A DNA stretch of 64,000 nucleotides from Sulfurospirillum halorespirans DSM 13726 (GTDB lineage: Bacteria; Campylobacterota; Campylobacteria; Campylobacterales; Sulfurospirillaceae), in contig NZ_CP017111.1 of NCBI RefSeq assembly GCF_001723605.1, positions 2,542,001-2,606,000 on the forward strand, given 5' to 3'. The notes below the pieces were generated by a model. It had not been told where the DNA came from, did no database searches, and was given only the letters and a program-made list of their open reading frames with translations. The position numbers were made by a program, and so were the translations under genes. This document shows, in pieces, positions 61,169 through 64,000 of this stretch (within the stretch, counting starts at the first letter, position 1; every line of letters begins with the position of its first letter).

Positions 61169-62554
61169 TTAAAAGCCAAAATATTCTACGAGCTTGCCTT
61201 GCTTAGAAAGCAGAGAGAAATAATCAACGACACGCGCTTTTTCACTTCTTAATTTTTCCAATTCAGCACTATTGACTTGCCGTTGTGCTTGAAGCAGTGT
61301 CACGAGATCTTGGCTCGAAAGCCTAAATTTTTCCCAGTAAGCCTCCGCCATTCTACGGCTCGCGTCTATCTCTGTACTTAGGGTATCAATCGTTTTAACA
61401 TTCGTTTGGACTGAATTAAACAGTTTTTGGGAATTCCATTTTGTATCTTGCTTTGTGTACTCAAGGTTATAAATTAATGCTGATGTTTCACTTAACAATT
61501 TAGCAGACTTGGCCTCTGTTCGTCCTCCATCATACAAATTGATCTTAAAAGTAAGCTCGGCTATAAAATCACTGTTTTGACCCTCTGATGGGCTTGTCGT
61601 GGGTAAATTATCATCTTTAAATCGCTTAGAATTTGTCATTGAAAAATCAATTTTCAGTCCTTGGGTTGCATTATTGATCACAATCTCTTTTTGCTTACCT
61701 TTAATCTGAGTTTCAAGGATATTTAAATCCGTATTTTGTTTTTTAATCTCTTCAAATATCTCATCAAACGCAGAAAGGTTCGTTTCAAAGGAGAGCTCTG
61801 TTGGTGTCAGATCTTCAACCTTTGCATGGGTTAGAAATTCATAATAATCTTTGGCATTATTGTAAGCGGACTCCGTATTAATCAGTGCTGTTTTGGCATT
61901 AGAAACACTCGCCTGAATAGAACTTTCATCTCCTACGGTTGCTGCGCCTAACTCTCTTTTTATTTTTACGATATCAAGAATTCGCAACAGTTTATCGTAG
62001 TTATTTTTATTGACTTCGACTGCCATACTCCCGTAGGCAACACTGAAATAAGCATCAATAACTTTGGATATTTCCTCTTCGAGTGTCCCTTTTAAGCGCT
62101 CTTCTTGTTCTTTGCGTGTAATTTTTGTTTTTGCAACCGTTTCACTGTGCATACCGGATGAAAAAAGATTGTAGGTTGTTGTCAAATCACCTCTGGCTTG
62201 TTCGTATTTTTGCTCATCAAATCCTCGGTTATCTTTACGTGTTCCAGTAGATGCAATATCGACTTGGGGCAAAAAGTCGGCATACGCTTCTTGCGTCGAA
62301 TAATCAGCCTGCACAATACGCTCTTGTGCTTGCCTAATGCGATAATTTGATTTAATTGCCGTCACAACCGCTTGCTTTAGCGTAACATTGTTGGTGTCGA
62401 TGGAAGAAGAGTCTTTTTGCGTTAAAAAATTATTTAATTTTGCAATCATATCTTTTTGAGATTCATCCTCTTGTGAATCAAGTGCCAAAAGGGACGATAA
62501 AGAAAAACTGCAGCATAGACACAGAGCAAAAAAAACGTTTACCTTTTTAACCAT
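61169..62554 (-). CDS. TolC-family outer membrane channel
   Basis: A 461-residue outer membrane efflux protein with a signal peptide ending near LLALDSQ. The two OEP repeats are visible in VTAIKSNYRIRQAQERIVQAD near 65, DIASTGTRKDNRG, FNLFSSG-like beta segments, and INLYDGGRTEAK near 340. It closes the T1SS path to the outside for the adhesin, working with the HlyD and ABC parts at the other end of the operon. ATG 62554 has GAGGA upstream; GTG 62557 is an alternative. Confidence 0.88.
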   Translation of the reverse strand: MVKKVNVFFALCLCCSFSLSSLLALDSQEDESQKDMIAKLNNFLTQKDSSSIDTNNVTLKQAVVTAIKSNYRIRQAQERIVQADYSTQEAYADFLPQVDIASTGTRKDNRGFDEQKYEQARGDLTTTYNLFSSGMHSETVAKTKITRKEQEERLKGTLEEEISKVIDAYFSVAYGSMAVEVNKNNYDKLLRILDIVKIKRELGAATVGDESSIQASVSNAKTALINTESAYNNAKDYYEFLTHAKVEDLTPTELSFETNLSAFDEIFEEIKKQNTDLNILETQIKGKQKEIVINNATQGLKIDFSMTNSKRFKDDNLPTTSPSEGQNSDFIAELTFKINLYDGGRTEAKSAKLLSETSALIYNLEYTKQDTKWNSQKLFNSVQTNVKTIDTLSTEIDASRRMAEAYWEKFRLSSQDLVTLLQAQRQVNSAELEKLRSEKARVVDYFSLLSKQGKLVEYFGF

Positions 62555-62566
62555 CACTTCTATTCC

Positions 62567-63199
62567 TCACTTAACATCTATTTTCAAATACCCAAAGTCA
62601 TAATTATTGGTGCTTTGTTGCTTATAACTCACGTGGATTTTATTTTTAAATTCGTCCATACTCTCAAGTTTATTTTTTAAACTCAAAATTCTGCCTATGG
62701 AAACTTGTTTTGCTTGTGTTGAACTTATCAGTTTTTTTGTATCCCCTACGCTAATAACAAATTGGGCATTCGGTTTTGCTTTTGCTATTTTTCCCATGGT
62801 TTTAACCAATTGACTCAGTGCATTTTGCTGTGGGAAATAGTCGTTGTTTTTAAAGACAATTAAAAGATCGGACTCTTTTACCTCAACAACACTTGATGTG
62901 TCCTTTTGCTTACTCAATGTATTTTCACCCACATCGGTACTACTTTGCACCGTTGGGTCTTTTTGATTTATTTTGGCAGATGAAAAGATTATTTTTGGAG
63001 ATTCTTTAGGCACAACCATATTCTGCGTCATCTCTTGAGGAACGTCTTGTTTGGCATTTTTTGAGGTAAACTGCATGTAGTAACCAACATTAACAAACAT
63101 GATCAATACAAAAAGGAGTAAAACCAATATAACAGAAGAGAAGAGATCAACATATGAAATATAGGGATTCATCTCTCCATCTTCAGAACTAGCAGCCAT
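62567..63199 (-). CDS. MotB/ZorB-like single-span protein with degenerate OmpA domain
   Basis: A 210-residue protein. A membrane segment at about 13-37 (YVDLFSSVILVLLLFVLIMF) starts with an Asp in the place of the proton-binding Asp of MotB, ExbD and ZorB stators. After a Lys/Ser-rich linker, residues 105-205 resemble an OmpA-like peptidoglycan-binding domain (LLIVFKNNDYFPQQNALSQL, SSTQAKQVSIGRILSLKNKL), but the usual catalytic-like NxxLSxxRA signature is degraded. It lies next to a coiled-coil partner, so a MotA/MotB-type pair is likely. The SD is AGGA. Confidence 0.68.
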   Translation of the reverse strand: MAASSEDGEMNPYISYVDLFSSVILVLLLFVLIMFVNVGYYMQFTSKNAKQDVPQEMTQNMVVPKESPKIIFSSAKINQKDPTVQSSTDVGENTLSKQKDTSSVVEVKESDLLIVFKNNDYFPQQNALSQLVKTMGKIAKAKPNAQFVISVGDTKKLISSTQAKQVSIGRILSLKNKLESMDEFKNKIHVSYKQQSTNNYDFGYLKIDVK

Positions 63200-63229
63200 T
63201 TACTTTCCTACGTTTTTTATTTGTTTTAT

Positions 63230-64000
63230 TTACTGATTTTTCGTAAACAAAGAGCCAAAAAAGCCTTTGATTTCGTCCGCAACGCTGGGGCCATGAAGTG
63301 TATTTTGTTGATCAAGGCGCGCTATAATATCTTCAATATTTTTAAGTGACTGCTCCATAAGAACCACGTGATGTTGTGTACTCTCAATTTTCTGGCTCAG
63401 TTGAGCAATCATGTTACGCGCACTTTCAGCACTTTGAATAAAATAGGTCTCTTCAAATGCCTTATTTTGAGCTAACGAGAGCTGCGCTGTTTGTTCTAGT
63501 GCTAAAAGATTGGATACGACCGTATCAAGAAGCTCCTTCTCTTGCACCATACTATTTTTTTGTGTCTCATGGCTCTCTTTTTGAGTCTCTACATAGCTGG
63601 CATGAAAAGCTTCGTGTGCCACCAAAAGAGATTCTAACGACTGCTTATTTCGACTAATGGCATGTTCAACCTCTCCAATCGCTCCACGAAGATCACTCGA
63701 AGCGTTCAATGATTCGAGTTTAAATGTCTCTTGTATTTCACCCACACGAGCAAGTGTCTGCTGTGTTTGCTCGATTGAGCTATGTATCCCTTCAAAAAGA
63801 TGATAGGCATTTTCTTGGTTAAGGATCATTTGATGGCTATCTTCACGTGATTGATGCGTGAAAAGCTCTACATATTTTATCTCTTCATGGAGCGTTACAT
63901 CCAGCGTATCAAGCTGGTGTTGCATTTGAGCATACGCGCGGACACTCTCATCAAACTGACTATTTTGGGTTGTCGCGATTAAGGAGAGTGTTTGAGCACT
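63230..64000 (-). CDS. Coiled-coil protein, possible MotA/TolQ-like partner (partial)
   Basis: The reading frame is open through the right window edge: upstream of the Met at 63925 the codons read SAQTLSLIATTQNSQFDESVRAYAQ with no stop, so the 5' end is missing. The visible 257 residues are almost entirely coiled coil, rich in Gln, Glu and His, with a short tail ending GFFGSLFTKNQ. MotA/TolQ-family proteins in RTX adhesin loci often carry long cytoplasmic coiled-coil tails, and the neighbour is MotB-like, but no membrane part is in view to confirm this. Confidence 0.65.
   Translation of the reverse strand, partial: SAQTLSLIATTQNSQFDESVRAYAQMQHQLDTLDVTLHEEIKYVELFTHQSREDSHQMILNQENAYHLFEGIHSSIEQTQQTLARVGEIQETFKLESLNASSDLRGAIGEVEHAISRNKQSLESLLVAHEAFHASYVETQKESHETQKNSMVQEKELLDTVVSNLLALEQTAQLSLAQNKAFEETYFIQSAESARNMIAQLSQKIESTQHHVVLMEQSLKNIEDIIARLDQQNTLHGPSVADEIKGFFGSLFTKNQ

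Overview
The window most resembles a chromosome segment of an anaerobic or microaerobic Campylobacterota bacterium, and Sulfurospirillum is the closest match I can suggest from memory. The support is the moderate AT bias, epsilon-type histidine kinases with an HQWRQPL H-box, a rarD-pmrAB-like-eptA block, flavodoxin, two double-cubane-cluster reductase genes, and a low-GC giant RTX adhesin locus. Genus assignment is inference. I see no rRNA, tRNA, CRISPR array or intact insertion sequence.

Layout. 0-5.6 kb: an EAL protein, a DUF2325 protein and a phosphonate-type ABC importer operon (phnD-phnC-phnE-phnE-HAD hydrolase) with a Fur-box-like site in the divergent promoter region. 5.6-9.3 kb: a YnfA-type protein, then DUF1007 and NicO-type nickel/cobalt transporter genes, including a fused version. 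9.3-11.2 kb: a hypothetical gene, fldA and an untracked 44-residue Cys-rich ORF translationally coupled to fldA, then a LysE exporter. 11.2-15.7 kb (minus strand): SDR epimerase, NosL-like protein, Cys-containing membrane protein and a MacB/LolD-type ABC transporter with a small membrane protein. 15.8-24.2 kb: LysE exporter, ArsC-like reductase, PAS-GGDEF diguanylate cyclase, rarD, two-component pair, eptA and a deoxyinosine glycosylase. 24.2-32.3 kb: EAL protein, RelBE-type toxin-antitoxin, a soluble chemoreceptor/CheY/two-kinase operon, and a divergent NifX-like/DUF134 pair with a clear inverted repeat between them. 32.3-41 kb: uppP, an enolase-superfamily gene with metNIQ-type importer genes, then two tandem double-cubane reductase genes and one activator ATPase. 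41-42.3 kb: an AT-rich orphan gene and a second toxin-antitoxin pair. 42.3-64 kb (minus strand): a type I secretion locus with a 4176-residue RTX adhesin, ABC/HlyD/TolC parts, a Cache-only membrane protein, a TPR glycosyltransferase and a MotB/ZorB-like plus coiled-coil pair running off the window.

Two patterns cut across genes. First, the palindrome TTTACATGTAAA (core TTACATGTAA) occurs about 25 times, in genes and between them, where roughly 0.1-0.2 would be expected. It behaves like a highly iterated palindrome. Second, a leader of about 85 nt precedes three separate transcription units (metNIQ-enolase, reductase 1, reductase 2). It contains an identical 38-nt block with a GTCTAAGGCTTAGAC dyad. 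This ties an amino-acid-type importer and an enolase-fold enzyme to an ATP-driven low-potential reductase, and it is my best candidate for an undescribed system.
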